Below, in pieces: positions 43,825 through 52,949 of a DNA stretch of 64,000 nucleotides (position 1 is the stretch's first letter; every line of letters starts with the position of its first letter). The translations under genes were made by a program, and so were the position numbers. The notes beneath the pieces are model-generated. The model searched no databases. It saw nothing but the letters and a program-made list of their open reading frames with translations, and was not told the DNA's origin. This DNA comes from JBBBNV01 sp037137075 (lineage in GTDB: Bacteria > Bacillota > Bacilli > Paenibacillales > NBRC-103111), in assembly GCF_037137075.1 (NCBI RefSeq), contig NZ_JBBBNV010000001.1, positions 434,001 to 498,000 on the forward strand. The letters are read 5' to 3'.

Positions 43825-45068
43825 GTGAAGTTAGAGAAAAGGCGCAGCTGGCGAAGCAAGCGACCAGCAAGCTGGCGATTTTAACCACAAGCCAAAAAAA
43901 CAATGCGCTTGCCCTCATCGCAGATAAGCTGGTGACGGAGCAGGCTTCGATTATTGCCGCTAATGAGAGTGACATCAGCCGGGGCCGCAAAAACGGGCTG
44001 TCCGAAAGCCTGCTGGACCGGCTGGCGCTGAATCCGTCCCGGATTGAAGGCATTGCCGAGGGCTTGCGCCAAATCGTTGAGCTTCAGGACCCGATCGGAG
44101 AGGTGCTTGAGCAGTTCGAACGTCCGAACGGCATGCAGGTCCGCAAGCTGCGGGTGCCAATCGGCGTCATCGGTATGATTTATGAAGCGCGTCCGAATGT
44201 CACGGTCGATGCCGCCGGACTGGCTCTGAAAACCGGGAATGCCATTGTCCTGCGCGGCGGATCGGCCGCCCTGGAAACAAATCGCCGTATCATCCAAATC
44301 ATTCACAACACGCTCCAATCGACAGATGTACCGGCTGAAGCTGTGCAAATCATTGAAAGCTCGGACCGCAGCTCCGTCGATGAAATGCTCAAGCTGAACG
44401 GTCTGCTGGACATCGTCATCCCGCGCGGCGGGAAAGAACTCATTCAGAATGTCGTGAAAAACGCCACCGTTCCTGTCATTGAAACAGGTGCAGGCGTTTG
44501 CCATACGTATGCCGATGCCGATGCCGATCCGGCGATGACCGAGCAAATCGCTCTCAATGCCAAGGTCCAGCGTCCTTCGGTCTGCAACTCGATGGAAACC
44601 CTCCTGGTGCATGAAGCGTTCGCAGCCGCTCATTTGAAGCACATGGCAGAAGCCTTCGTGAACGCAGGCGTTGAGCTTCGCGGCAACGCAGCCGCCCAGG
44701 CGATTGTCCCGGACATGAAGGAAGCCAGTGAGGAAGACTGGAGTACAGAATACAATGACTTGATTTTGAACGTGAAGGTTGTCAGCGGGCTTGATGAGGC
44801 GCTGGAGCATATCCGCACGTATGGCACGATGCATTCGGAATGTATCGTTACCCCGAATCAAGCGCATGCCGACCGATTCCTGCAGGAAGTCGACGCCGCC
44901 GCTGTATATCACAACGTATCCACCCGGTTTACGGACGGCTTCGAATTCGGCTTCGGCGCAGAAATCGGAATCAGCACCCAGAAGCTTCACGCTCGCGGTC
45001 CAATGGGACTCCCTGCCCTGACCTCGACCAAATATATCGTAACCGGAAACGGGCAAATCAGAGGCTAA
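43821..45068 (+). CDS. proA: Glutamate-5-semialdehyde dehydrogenase (gamma-glutamyl phosphate reductase)
   Basis: A 415-residue NADPH-dependent reductase, second step of proline synthesis. Motifs are VPIGVIGMIYEARPNVTVDAA (first 17 seen as VPIGVIGMIYEARPNVT), the catalytic-cysteine segment AKVQRPSVCNSMET, and FGFGAEIGISTQKLHARGP. The frame opens earlier, but the ATG at 43821, with AAGGAGG nine bases upstream and a 4-bp overlap with proB, is the start. Confidence 0.97.
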   Translation: MSEVREKAQLAKQATSKLAILTTSQKNNALALIADKLVTEQASIIAANESDISRGRKNGLSESLLDRLALNPSRIEGIAEGLRQIVELQDPIGEVLEQFERPNGMQVRKLRVPIGVIGMIYEARPNVTVDAAGLALKTGNAIVLRGGSAALETNRRIIQIIHNTLQSTDVPAEAVQIIESSDRSSVDEMLKLNGLLDIVIPRGGKELIQNVVKNATVPVIETGAGVCHTYADADADPAMTEQIALNAKVQRPSVCNSMETLLVHEAFAAAHLKHMAEAFVNAGVELRGNAAAQAIVPDMKEASEEDWSTEYNDLILNVKVVSGLDEALEHIRTYGTMHSECIVTPNQAHADRFLQEVDAAAVYHNVSTRFTDGFEFGFGAEIGISTQKLHARGPMGLPALTSTKYIVTGNGQIRG

Positions 45069-45094
45069 CGATTTTAAAAGAGGAGGCTCCACAA

Positions 45095-46018
45095 ATGAGC
45101 AGTGTCAGCAGTTTAAACGATGCCGTGACGGCATCCGGGGCGAATCTGCCTGATGGCGGCCTGCAGCATAAGCGCATCTGCTTCTACGGAGCAGGCGCTA
45201 TGGCGGAGGCTGTCATCCGCGGCCTGATTGATACCGGAGCAGCCCCGGCCGCACAAATCGCCGTATTCAACCGGCAAAACAGACAACGTCTGGAGGCGCT
45301 CCAGGAGCAATATGGCGTTCAGCCTGCTTATGACAGCGAAGCGCAGCAGCTCGCTCTGCAGCAAGCCGACATCATCGTGCTCGGCATGAAGCCCAAGGAT
45401 GCTGTAGAGGCAATTCACATGCTCCGCAGCACGCTTCGCCCCGGCCAGCTCCTTGTTTCCTTAATTGCAGGCCTGAATATCAACACCATCGAGCTTCTTC
45501 TTGGCGGCTCTGCCGCTGTTGTTCGCACGATGCCCAATACTTCCTGCACCATCGGGCTTGGCGTGACGGGGATCAGCTTCTCTTCCGCCGTGTCCGGGGA
45601 GCAGCGACAGCTTGCGCTGGCCATGTTCTCGGCTACGGGCATCGCCAGCATCGTCGATGAGGGGCTGCTCGATATCGTGACCGGCGTGTCCGGGAGCGGT
45701 CCCGCTTATATTTACTATATGATGGAAGCCATGATTCAAGGCGCCGTCTCCGGCGGGCTCACCCCTGAGCAAGCTCGCGATTTGACAGTTCAGACTGTTC
45801 TTGGGGCGGCGCGTATGGTCCAAATTACCGGCGAGAATCCGGCGGATTTGCGGCGCAAGGTTACATCCCCTAATGGAACGACCGAGGCCGCAATCAAAAC
45901 CTTGGATGAACACGGATTTGCCGCAGGCGTACAAGCGGCCGTGCTTCGCGCAGCCGAACGCGCTGGCGAGCTGGGAGCCCTGCTCGCGGCAGATGTACAA
46001 ACAAAGCAAAACAGTTAG
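45095..46018 (+). CDS. proC: Pyrroline-5-carboxylate reductase
   Basis: A 307-residue enzyme for the last step of proline synthesis. The Rossmann motif FYGAGAMAEAVIRG is preceded by a 25-residue extension longer than usual for the family. Further motifs: VLGMKPKDAVE, RTMPNTSCTIGLGVTG and VTGVSGSGPAYIYYMMEAM, ending with RKVTSPNGTTEAAIKTL. AGAGGAGG precedes the ATG. mtnW follows after 36 bp with no terminator between. Confidence 0.97.
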   Translation: MSSVSSLNDAVTASGANLPDGGLQHKRICFYGAGAMAEAVIRGLIDTGAAPAAQIAVFNRQNRQRLEALQEQYGVQPAYDSEAQQLALQQADIIVLGMKPKDAVEAIHMLRSTLRPGQLLVSLIAGLNINTIELLLGGSAAVVRTMPNTSCTIGLGVTGISFSSAVSGEQRQLALAMFSATGIASIVDEGLLDIVTGVSGSGPAYIYYMMEAMIQGAVSGGLTPEQARDLTVQTVLGAARMVQITGENPADLRRKVTSPNGTTEAAIKTLDEHGFAAGVQAAVLRAAERAGELGALLAADVQTKQNS

Positions 46019-46054
46019 CTTGAACTAATTTCTCCGAAAGCAGGTGCCCTTACA

Positions 46055-47335
46055 TTGAGTTCCTATTGTGTAGCTACATACCGCTCCTTTGATGCCAAGG
46101 CGGATTTCGATAAAAAAGCGCTCGGCATCGCCGTCGGCTTGACGGTCGGCAGCTGGACGGACCTTCCCGCCGCACGGCAGGCCGAGATGGAGAAGCATCT
46201 GGGCCGCGTCCTGTCTGTATCCGTACATGAGCCGGAAGCCGGCGCAGCGGCAGGATCACTTGCTGCAGAGCGGTACGCAGATATTGAAATCGCCTACCCC
46301 GATGTCAATTTCAGCCGGGACATTCCAGCCCTGCTCGTTACCGTGTTCGGAAAGCTGTCCATGGACGGAAAAATTAAGCTGCTGGATCTGAAATTCTCCG
46401 AACCGTTCCTGAGCGCATTCCCAGGGCCGAAGTTCGGTCTCCCCGGCGTCCGCAAGCTGCTTGGCGTCCCGGAGCGCCCGCTGCTGATGAGCATTTTCAA
46501 ATCTGTTATCGGCCATGATCTCCCCGCCCTTGCAGAGCAGTTTTATCAGCAAGCCCTGGGCGGCGTGGATTTGATTAAAGATGATGAAATTTTGTTTGAG
46601 AATCCGTTGACCCCGCTTGAAAAACGGGTAGAAGCGTGCATGGCCGCCGCTCGCCGCGCGGAAGCGGAAACAGGGCAAAAGCTGCTGTATGCCGTCAACT
46701 TGACCGGACCAACCTCCAGGCTGCATGAGCAGGCCCGCAAAGCAGTAGCAGCCGGAGCGAACGCGCTTCTGTTCAACGTGCTTGCCTACGGCTTCGATGT
46801 GCTGCACGAGCTGTCCAAGGACCCTGAAATTACCGTTCCGATCGCCGCTCATCCGGCAATGGCCGGCGCCTATTATCAATCCGCCCATTACGGTATTGCC
46901 GCACCAGTTCTGCTCGGCAAGCTGATGCGCTTGGCCGGTGCCGATCTGGTTCTGTTCCCTTCGCCTTACGGCTCCGTTGTGATGCCTAAGGAGGAGAATC
47001 TTGCCGTCAAGCAGGTGCTGCTGACCGAAAATTTGGCCGCCGATTACATTTATTCCGGATCAGGTCAAGGAAATATCCAACTCGCGCCAAGCGTACCTGT
47101 GCCATCTGCGGGGATTCATCCCGGTCTCGTGCCGGTGCTGCTCCGCGATTTCGGACAAGAGGTCGTAGTCAATGCCGGAGGCGGTATACACGGCCATCCG
47201 ATGGGAACCGCAGCCGGGGGACGCGCGTTTAAGCAGGCTATCGCCGCCTCACTGGCAGGAGTGCCGTTGACCGAAGCCGCGGCAAACCAGCCGGAGCTGA
47301 AGGCCGCCATTGACGCTTGGGGTGTCAAGGCATGA
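46055..47335 (+). CDS. mtnW: 2,3-diketo-5-methylthiopentyl-1-phosphate enolase (RuBisCO-like protein)
   Basis: A 426-residue type IV RuBisCO-like protein of the methionine salvage pathway. The active-site loop GGVDLIKDDE holds the lysine that is carbamylated and the metal-binding acidic residues; the N-terminal PDVNFSRDIPALLVTVFG and VNAGGGIHGHPMG blocks are typical. The start is TTG at 46055 after GCAGGTG. It overlaps mtnX (ATGA). It lies directly behind proC, so it may be transcribed from the proBAC T-box promoter. Confidence 0.95.
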   Translation: MSSYCVATYRSFDAKADFDKKALGIAVGLTVGSWTDLPAARQAEMEKHLGRVLSVSVHEPEAGAAAGSLAAERYADIEIAYPDVNFSRDIPALLVTVFGKLSMDGKIKLLDLKFSEPFLSAFPGPKFGLPGVRKLLGVPERPLLMSIFKSVIGHDLPALAEQFYQQALGGVDLIKDDEILFENPLTPLEKRVEACMAAARRAEAETGQKLLYAVNLTGPTSRLHEQARKAVAAGANALLFNVLAYGFDVLHELSKDPEITVPIAAHPAMAGAYYQSAHYGIAAPVLLGKLMRLAGADLVLFPSPYGSVVMPKEENLAVKQVLLTENLAADYIYSGSGQGNIQLAPSVPVPSAGIHPGLVPVLLRDFGQEVVVNAGGGIHGHPMGTAAGGRAFKQAIAASLAGVPLTEAAANQPELKAAIDAWGVKA

Positions 47336-47994
47336 GGAAGCCGATTATTTTTTGCGATTTCGATGGTACGATTACCGAGAACGATAACATTATCGCGATC
47401 ATTAAGCATTTCTCCCCGCCCGGCTGGGAAACACTGGTTGAAGAAACCATAACCCGCAAGCGCAGCGTCAGGGACGGTGTAGGCGCCCTGTTCGCCCTGC
47501 TGCCTGCGGCCGACCGGGAAGAGATCATTCGTTTTTCCATCGAAAACGCCCGCATCCGGGGCGGCTTTCAGGAGCTGCTGGACTACTGCCGTTCGCAGCA
47601 GATTGAATTTCTGGTCACAAGCGGCGGGATCGACTTCTTTGTCTATCCCCTGCTCGCTCCGTTCGGCATTGATCCGAACCGGATTTATTGCAACAGCGCC
47701 GATTTCAGCGGAGAACAGGTGCGCATTACATGGCCTCATCCGTGTGACGGACAATGCTCCAATGACTGCGGCATGTGCAAAACGACGATTATGCGGCGCT
47801 ATCCGCAGGAAGACTATTTCCGGATTTTGATCGGGGATAGTGTTACCGACTATGAAGGCGCCAAGCTGGCCGATATGGTGTACGCCCGCTCCCACCTGGA
47901 GCAGCAGTGTCAGGAAACCGGCCTGCCTTTTGCGCCATACCACGATTTCTACGATGTTATACGCCATTTGAAGGAGGTACATTCTCACTCATGA
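47332..47994 (+). CDS. mtnX: 2-hydroxy-3-keto-5-methylthiopentenyl-1-phosphate phosphatase
   Basis: A 220-residue HAD-family phosphatase. HAD motif I is FCDFDGTIT, motif II FLVTSGG, and motif IV ILIGDSVTDYEGAKLAD. A cysteine-rich insert (CDGQCSNDCGMCK) is typical of MtnX. The start at 47332 is in a 4-bp overlap with mtnW; the end overlaps mtnB in the same way. Confidence 0.95.
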   Translation: MRKPIIFCDFDGTITENDNIIAIIKHFSPPGWETLVEETITRKRSVRDGVGALFALLPAADREEIIRFSIENARIRGGFQELLDYCRSQQIEFLVTSGGIDFFVYPLLAPFGIDPNRIYCNSADFSGEQVRITWPHPCDGQCSNDCGMCKTTIMRRYPQEDYFRILIGDSVTDYEGAKLADMVYARSHLEQQCQETGLPFAPYHDFYDVIRHLKEVHSHS

Positions 47995-48662
47995 CTACGC
48001 CATCCTCGTCATTGCCGCCTGTTCCTGCGGGTATTCGCCTGGAGCAAATTCAACATGCTTTCGCTGAGCTGCGCGACATTAAAGCCACCCTCGCGGCCAG
48101 AAACTGGTTCCCGGCAACCAGCGGCAATCTTTCGATTCGCGTAGGCGATTTCAGCCCGGAGCAGTTCGCTTTTGCCATTACGGCCAGCGGAAAAGACAAA
48201 TCCCGGGAGACCCCTGAGGATTTCCTGCTCGTAGACCAGCAGGGCAAGCCCCTGACGGAAACAAGCCTGAAGCCGTCGGCAGAAACTTTGATTCACTGCG
48301 AAATTTACCGCCTGACAGGCTGCGGCGCTATTTTTCACGTGCATACGGTGTTTAATAACCTGGCTACCGAAATATTTTGGCCGGAAAAACACATCCCGGT
48401 ACAGGGCGTAGAGCTGATTAAAGGCTTTAATATTTGGGAGGAGGATGCCGAAATCCGCATTCCGATCCTGCCTAACTATGCAGAAATCCCGCGTATTGCA
48501 GAGCTGGTAGAGGACGCCATCGTTCCGCGCGTTCCAGGCATTGTGCTGCACAAGCACGGCATCTATGCATGGGGCGCCAACGCGTTCGAGGCCAAACGCC
48601 ATCTGGAAGCCTTCGAATTTTTGTTCGAATATGTATACCGCTCCCACTTGCTGCATAAATAA
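47991..48662 (+). CDS. mtnB: Methylthioribulose-1-phosphate dehydratase
   Basis: A 223-residue class II aldolase-fold enzyme that dehydrates methylthioribulose-1-phosphate. Landmarks are RNWFPATSGNLSIRV, the zinc ligands in FHVHTVFNN and the later LHKHGIYAWG. AAGGAGG lies upstream of the ATG at 47991 inside mtnX. It is the last gene of the mtnWXB set and ends in a strong terminator. mtnD, which follows mtnB in B. subtilis, is absent here. Confidence 0.95.
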   Translation: MTTPSSSLPPVPAGIRLEQIQHAFAELRDIKATLAARNWFPATSGNLSIRVGDFSPEQFAFAITASGKDKSRETPEDFLLVDQQGKPLTETSLKPSAETLIHCEIYRLTGCGAIFHVHTVFNNLATEIFWPEKHIPVQGVELIKGFNIWEEDAEIRIPILPNYAEIPRIAELVEDAIVPRVPGIVLHKHGIYAWGANAFEAKRHLEAFEFLFEYVYRSHLLHK

Positions 48663-48680
48663 AATGATTGATTGTAACAA

Positions 48681-48715
48681 AAGCTGCGGCCCGTTGCCGC
48701 AGCTTTTGTTGTTTT
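48681..48715 (+). terminator. Terminator of the pro-mtn transcript
   Basis: AAGCTGCGGC-5 nt-GCCGCAGCTT is a perfect stem followed by TTGTTGTTTT. The remaining gap to 48980 (about 265 bp) shows no recognisable gene or site. Confidence 0.92.
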
Positions 48716-48980
48716 ATTTGGAGGATAGGGAAATGAACCCGTGGTACCGGAGCTTTGCAAAGCAGTCAGTCAGGAGATAATGCTATTGGAGGAGGGCAGC
48801 CCCCTTCTTTAACAACAATCAATAGCCTGCAAATATGCCGCACACAGAGTGACCCTGTCCGAATCGACCGAGTTAGCGTGCGGGTGGCAGGCGGTTAACA
48901 AGAGCTGATTCCTGTGCCCATATTGCCTTGCCTATCGCATCTACTCCGCCAAGCGCATAGTATAACCCGAGGTGACGCCT

Positions 48981-49319
48981 ATGCCTAATTACCGTATTAT
49001 CGTGGATTTATCCTATTTCCGCTTGTATCTGCTCGATGAAAACACAGTCGTCCGGGAATTTCCCGTCGGGATTGGCAAGCTGCTGACCGAAACACCTGCA
49101 GGAGAATATTATATTGTGAACAAAGTCCCCAATCCCGGCGGGCCTTTCGGAGTGTTCTGGATGGGACTGAGCAAGCCCCATTACGGCATTCACGGAACAA
49201 ACGATCCTTCGTCCATCGGCAAGCGCTCCTCCCATGGCTGTATCCGGATGTATAACGAGGATGTGCTGCAATTGGCCGCGCTCGTGCCGCTTCATACCAG
49301 AGTGACCATCCGGCCCTAA
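48981..49319 (+). CDS. Minimal YkuD-type L,D-transpeptidase
   Basis: A 112-residue protein that is almost only the YkuD catalytic domain. The signature is HGTNDPSSIGKRSSHGCIRM with the catalytic Cys in SHGCIR. It has no signal peptide and no LysM domain, unlike B. subtilis YkuD. Family members make 3-3 cross-links in peptidoglycan or attach proteins; how this one reaches the wall is unclear, though it may enter the spore wall from the mother cell. The frame has an earlier GTG (48972), but GAGGTG six bases before the ATG at 48981 decides the start. Confidence 0.88.
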   Translation: MPNYRIIVDLSYFRLYLLDENTVVREFPVGIGKLLTETPAGEYYIVNKVPNPGGPFGVFWMGLSKPHYGIHGTNDPSSIGKRSSHGCIRMYNEDVLQLAALVPLHTRVTIRP

Positions 49320-49623
49320 CCGGGAAGCGGACACACGTCTTCTCGAACGGCTCCAGGCAAAAAGCCACTGCTCCATTATTAGCGGAACAAAACTCCTCGC
49401 TTAAACCATCCCGTTCATGCACATGTCCAAACAGACGTCCAGCTGCCGGCAAACCGGAATAAACCGAGCAAGAACCGAACCTCCGGGCTGCCGGCGTTAT
49501 GTTGACGGGATAGTAAGGGAATTGTGACATGACAACAAGAGAAACCGAGGACAGCTTGGCGGGGAGCGGCTATTTTGAAATTCACCGTAAACAACGATTT
49601 GAATGCGGCAGCGGTTCCAACCG

Positions 49624-49652
49624 TTCTTAGGCGATGGTCGATGTGGTATAAT
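49624..49652 (+). promoter_or_regulatory. Promoter for the 49694 membrane-protein gene
   Basis: TTCTTA (49624-49629), 17-base spacer, TATAAT (49647-49652) with extended -10 TGG. A start near 49659 leaves a 35-base leader. The stretch 49320-49620 holds nothing else that I can see. Confidence 0.75.
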
Positions 49653-49693
49653 CAGGTCATTACGACTACCACTTGGAAAGAAAGGGTGAATTC

Positions 49694-50719
49694 ATGCTTC
49701 AGCTTCGTAAAAACCATCTTCTTTTCGCCATTCTCGCCTGCCTGTTCATTTTCTGCTTCGATGCCGCCGCCATCCGGTACACGCCATTTCAACATGATAT
49801 TCAATGGTTATCGATTGGAATTGCTTTGGATTTTGTTCTTGTCATTCCTCTGCTTCTGTATTTCCTTGCTTTGCGCAAGCATAAAAAATCAGTCCTGTGG
49901 ATTATACCGTTTGCTTTAGCCGGGTACGCGGCGCTTCATGCGGTGCTTCCCGCTTCCGCCCAGCCTATTCTTACGTTTCTCATGTACGCGCTTATTCCAT
50001 TGGAGCTGCTTTTTCTGGGATATGAAACCGTTAAGCTTGTTCAATTCATTCGCAGATTCAAAGCACGCCGGATTCATGGAGCTGCACCACTGGATACAAT
50101 CCGGCAAAGCGTGGCCTCCGAGCTCGGCTCATCCAAATGGACAGCCCTGCTTTCGCATGATGTTTCCGTATTCTACCTCGCCTTCTTGGCTTGGCGGAAT
50201 TCCCCGTATGTGCGGACAAACTCCGTTGCCTTTACCACCCATATTCATTCTAATTATTTCATCATCGTGCTGGTCCTTTCCAAAATACTGCTCATCGAAG
50301 GAATCGCCATCCACCTGCTGCTGATGCACTGGTCCCATCTTGCGGCCTGGCTGATTTCACTGGGAAATGTTTATCTTATTGCGCTGTTGCTTGCCGATTA
50401 CCGGGCCCTTCAATTAAACCCGATCCTCGTTTCCAACGAAGGCCTGCACATTCAATACGGCCTGCAATTGTCGGTTGACCTGCAGCAGCAGCAAATCGAG
50501 TCGATTTCCGTAGTCAGCCCTGCAAGCCTGGACAAAAATGAGCTTAACGCCGCCTTTACTCCCATTGCCGTTGAACCGAATGTACGGATTTGTTTAACAG
50601 CGAAAACCGCTATCTCCGGCTGGTTCGGTGTTCAAAGAAAGGTAGACCGGCTTTATTTGCACATAGACCGGCCGCACGAATTTGCAAGGGCATGGCCTTA
50701 TGAGCTGAACAGCAGCTAA
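49694..50719 (+). CDS. Multi-pass membrane protein of unknown function
   Basis: A 341-residue protein with two N-terminal membrane segments (about 10-25 and 36-56), two more by residue 115, a 60-residue soluble loop, two further segments around 190-245, and a soluble C-terminal domain of about 90 residues that looks beta-rich and PH-like (ILVSNEGLHIQYGLQLSVDL). I do not recognise the family. AAAGGGTG precedes the ATG at 49694; the frame is open seven codons further upstream. A strong promoter supports it as a real, monocistronic gene. Confidence 0.75.
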   Translation: MLQLRKNHLLFAILACLFIFCFDAAAIRYTPFQHDIQWLSIGIALDFVLVIPLLLYFLALRKHKKSVLWIIPFALAGYAALHAVLPASAQPILTFLMYALIPLELLFLGYETVKLVQFIRRFKARRIHGAAPLDTIRQSVASELGSSKWTALLSHDVSVFYLAFLAWRNSPYVRTNSVAFTTHIHSNYFIIVLVLSKILLIEGIAIHLLLMHWSHLAAWLISLGNVYLIALLLADYRALQLNPILVSNEGLHIQYGLQLSVDLQQQQIESISVVSPASLDKNELNAAFTPIAVEPNVRICLTAKTAISGWFGVQRKVDRLYLHIDRPHEFARAWPYELNSS

Positions 50720-50758
50720 TCTGGGATCGTGTGCCTGGCGGCACGCTATCATAACGAC

Positions 50759-51292
50759 TTACTCTACACTCCAAACCTGATCAATAAAATAAGCTGTTAT
50801 GTAGGGAAGAAGGAATTCAAACGCTTCCTTCCCGTGCTCAGAAGCATGAAAAACAACACCTGACTGAGGTTGAATGGCTATAAATTCCTCACCCCGGTTG
50901 AGCACCAGACTAATAGGCCATGCGCCTTCAATCGCCTCTCCCATCACAAAAACATCCTCAGGCAAAATAACATTACGATCTCGAATACAAATTTCCCGCG
51001 AATTTCGATAAGGCTGTATGCCATCTCCACAATGAAGCTCCACGGTTCGGTAAGCTTCATCCCAAACGACCTTCTGGCCGAGATGCTCCGCCACACTTCG
51101 TACCGGAGCATACACGGTTCCATTATAAATAAACGGCTTATCAGACAGATCCAGCTTCTTTCCTTTTGCTTCGATTCCTCTCACCGAGTAATAGACTTCA
51201 ATGAACGCCCCTGATGTACCGGCCAGGACACCGGAGCCGAACAACAGCAAGCCTCCTGTCACACACAGAAACCCAATCTTCCACCTTCGCAT
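50759..51292 (-). CDS. Secreted protein with copper-amine-oxidase-N-like domain
   Basis: A 177-residue exported protein. A signal peptide (about 1-25) precedes a stalk-type copper-amine-oxidase-N domain (YNGTVYAPVRSVAEHLGQKVVWDEAYRTVEL, about residues 56-86, quoted in part: APVRSVAEHLGQKVVWDE). Such domains are wall- or polymer-associated modules in Paenibacillus and need no copper. The C-terminal 80 residues are unfamiliar. AAAGGAG precedes the ATG. It starts 15 bp after an ABC-2 permease gene, so it is probably the fourth gene of that exporter operon. Confidence 0.75.
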   Translation of the reverse strand: MRRWKIGFLCVTGGLLLFGSGVLAGTSGAFIEVYYSVRGIEAKGKKLDLSDKPFIYNGTVYAPVRSVAEHLGQKVVWDEAYRTVELHCGDGIQPYRNSREICIRDRNVILPEDVFVMGEAIEGAWPISLVLNRGEEFIAIQPQSGVVFHASEHGKEAFEFLLPYITAYFIDQVWSVE

Positions 51293-51307
51293 TAGTAGCT
51301 CCTTTCC

Positions 51308-52150
51308 TTATCCAGAAGCACTGCTATACCGTCGCAGCCCAAACAACCACCAACGATAGGCAAATAAGGTAATCAGCACAGCCAAAAGCGGAACCCCCCA
51401 GGCAGCCCAAGCGTACTCTAAATCGGAGCGAAGAAGATATGCAGCCGGATAAAAGCTGCAGAAAGCATATGGCAGCACATAAGTCAAAAAGCCTCGAACA
51501 ATCGGTCCAAAAATATCCATCGGATAACGAGCAAAATCAAATACCCATGTAGCCGGATAAATCACGGAACGGATTTCCTGCACCCAAAATGATGCGACAA
51601 CAATAAAGAGCTGGATGGAAAATTGAATAAACATACTGCTGACCATCGCGATAACGGCGTATAGCACCATCCAGGCCGTCCAATCGATATTCATATGCCA
51701 GGCTGCATAAACCATAATTGCAATCCCCGTGATAGATTGGCCGATGCCGTTTATCTCCTGGGTGATGCCCACAGCCTGAAACAGCACTCCGACTGGTCTG
51801 ACCATCAATACATCAATCAACCCACGCCGCACCAAGCCGCTAATTGTAAAGGGGGCATTGAGAAACACCATGTTTAATGCCCGGCCTGCGCTAGTCATCC
51901 CCAGCAAAAATACCAGCTCGTAAAAGCCCCAGCCCGCAAGCTGTGGAACACGCTGCAAAATCACCGTCAAAAACAGCAAGGTACTGCCTTGCGCCAATAC
52001 TCCGCCGCCAAGCGCAATCAGGGTATCGGCCCGGTATTCAGCCAGCGTGCGAAAATAAATCCGCAAATACAACCTATACAAGCCGATCCAGTACATGATC
52101 GTTTGCCCCGCATTTCGTTTCGGTATCCGCACTTCCCGATCACCCTCCAT
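51308..52150 (-). CDS. ABC-2 family permease (COG3694 type)
   Basis: A 280-residue permease with six membrane segments. It resembles the second permease of three-gene exporters (COG4586-COG4587-COG3694), with the conserved FTISGLVRRGLIDVLMVRPV segment. The ATG at 52150 overlaps the upstream permease by 11 bp but has no clear ribosome binding site; a GTG at 52132 lies 10 bases after GGAGGG and may be the true start. Substrate unknown. Confidence 0.85.
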   Translation of the reverse strand: MEGDREVRIPKRNAGQTIMYWIGLYRLYLRIYFRTLAEYRADTLIALGGGVLAQGSTLLFLTVILQRVPQLAGWGFYELVFLLGMTSAGRALNMVFLNAPFTISGLVRRGLIDVLMVRPVGVLFQAVGITQEINGIGQSITGIAIMVYAAWHMNIDWTAWMVLYAVIAMVSSMFIQFSIQLFIVVASFWVQEIRSVIYPATWVFDFARYPMDIFGPIVRGFLTYVLPYAFCSFYPAAYLLRSDLEYAWAAWGVPLLAVLITLFAYRWWLFGLRRYSSASG

Positions 52151-52949
52151 TCACAGTTATTCGGCGTGAAGCGAGCCGCCACATGAACCGGCTGATGACA
52201 AACATAAGCAAGGCCCAGCCGATTTGCTCTATCAGCACTCCCAGCATTGCTGAGCCTTCAATTTTTCCGGTATAGATAGAAAGAGGAATGTAACCCATAG
52301 CCTGAAAAGGAAGGTGCTGCACAAGGGGAAGCAACCAGTCCGGAAAAAAGGCAAACGGGATAAACGCACCGGCAAAAACATCCACGATGGCCCGCTTCGC
52401 TACTTGAATGCCCATGGCATTCCCGGTCCAGAATGAAAGCATCATCACGATGGAATTCAGGCAGAATGATACCAGAAAAGCGATTATCAAGCTGATCGCA
52501 AAGCCGATTCCTGCAGCCACTCCTGACGGAGGGCTTACGTTCAGTACTAACAGAAGCAGAGCCATCACCGGAAGGTTGACCCAGAGCATTTCCACTGCGA
52601 AAAAGCCTGTCGCCTCCAAAAAACGGCGGGTTTGGAATTGAAGCGGACGAATCAGATCAACCGCAATATCCCCGCTTCGAATCCGCTCAGCCGTGCCATA
52701 AACCATATTACGTTCTGCCGGGGACCAGCGCGCAAAATTAATCGCTTGTCCTACCATGATATACGTAACAAGCTCCTGCCATGGCATCGTTTGCGTCTCC
52801 GAGTACAGATAGATCGCTTTCCACACCGAATAAAACATCACACTGTACATCAGCGTAGAAACCAGAGTCATGAAAAACTCAAATCGAAACTGCAGCCGTT
52901 CTCGAATTGCAATAAGAATGATACCTGATAATCTGGCTGCTGTTCCCAT
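52140..52949 (-). CDS. ABC-2 family permease (COG4587 type)
   Basis: A 269-residue permease with six membrane segments and the conserved motif GTAERIRSGDIAVDLIRPL. The start ATG (52949) sits in a TGATG overlap with the ATPase stop and has AAGGGG nine bases upstream. It pairs with the 51308 gene as a heterodimeric membrane part. Confidence 0.87.
   Translation of the reverse strand: MGTAARLSGIILIAIRERLQFRFEFFMTLVSTLMYSVMFYSVWKAIYLYSETQTMPWQELVTYIMVGQAINFARWSPAERNMVYGTAERIRSGDIAVDLIRPLQFQTRRFLEATGFFAVEMLWVNLPVMALLLLVLNVSPPSGVAAGIGFAISLIIAFLVSFCLNSIVMMLSFWTGNAMGIQVAKRAIVDVFAGAFIPFAFFPDWLLPLVQHLPFQAMGYIPLSIYTGKIEGSAMLGVLIEQIGWALLMFVISRFMWRLASRRITVNGG

Noticed and set aside
50720..50755. GTGTGCC/GGCACGC hairpin between convergent genes as a terminator
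   Set aside because: No T run follows on either strand, so it is not called as an intrinsic terminator.
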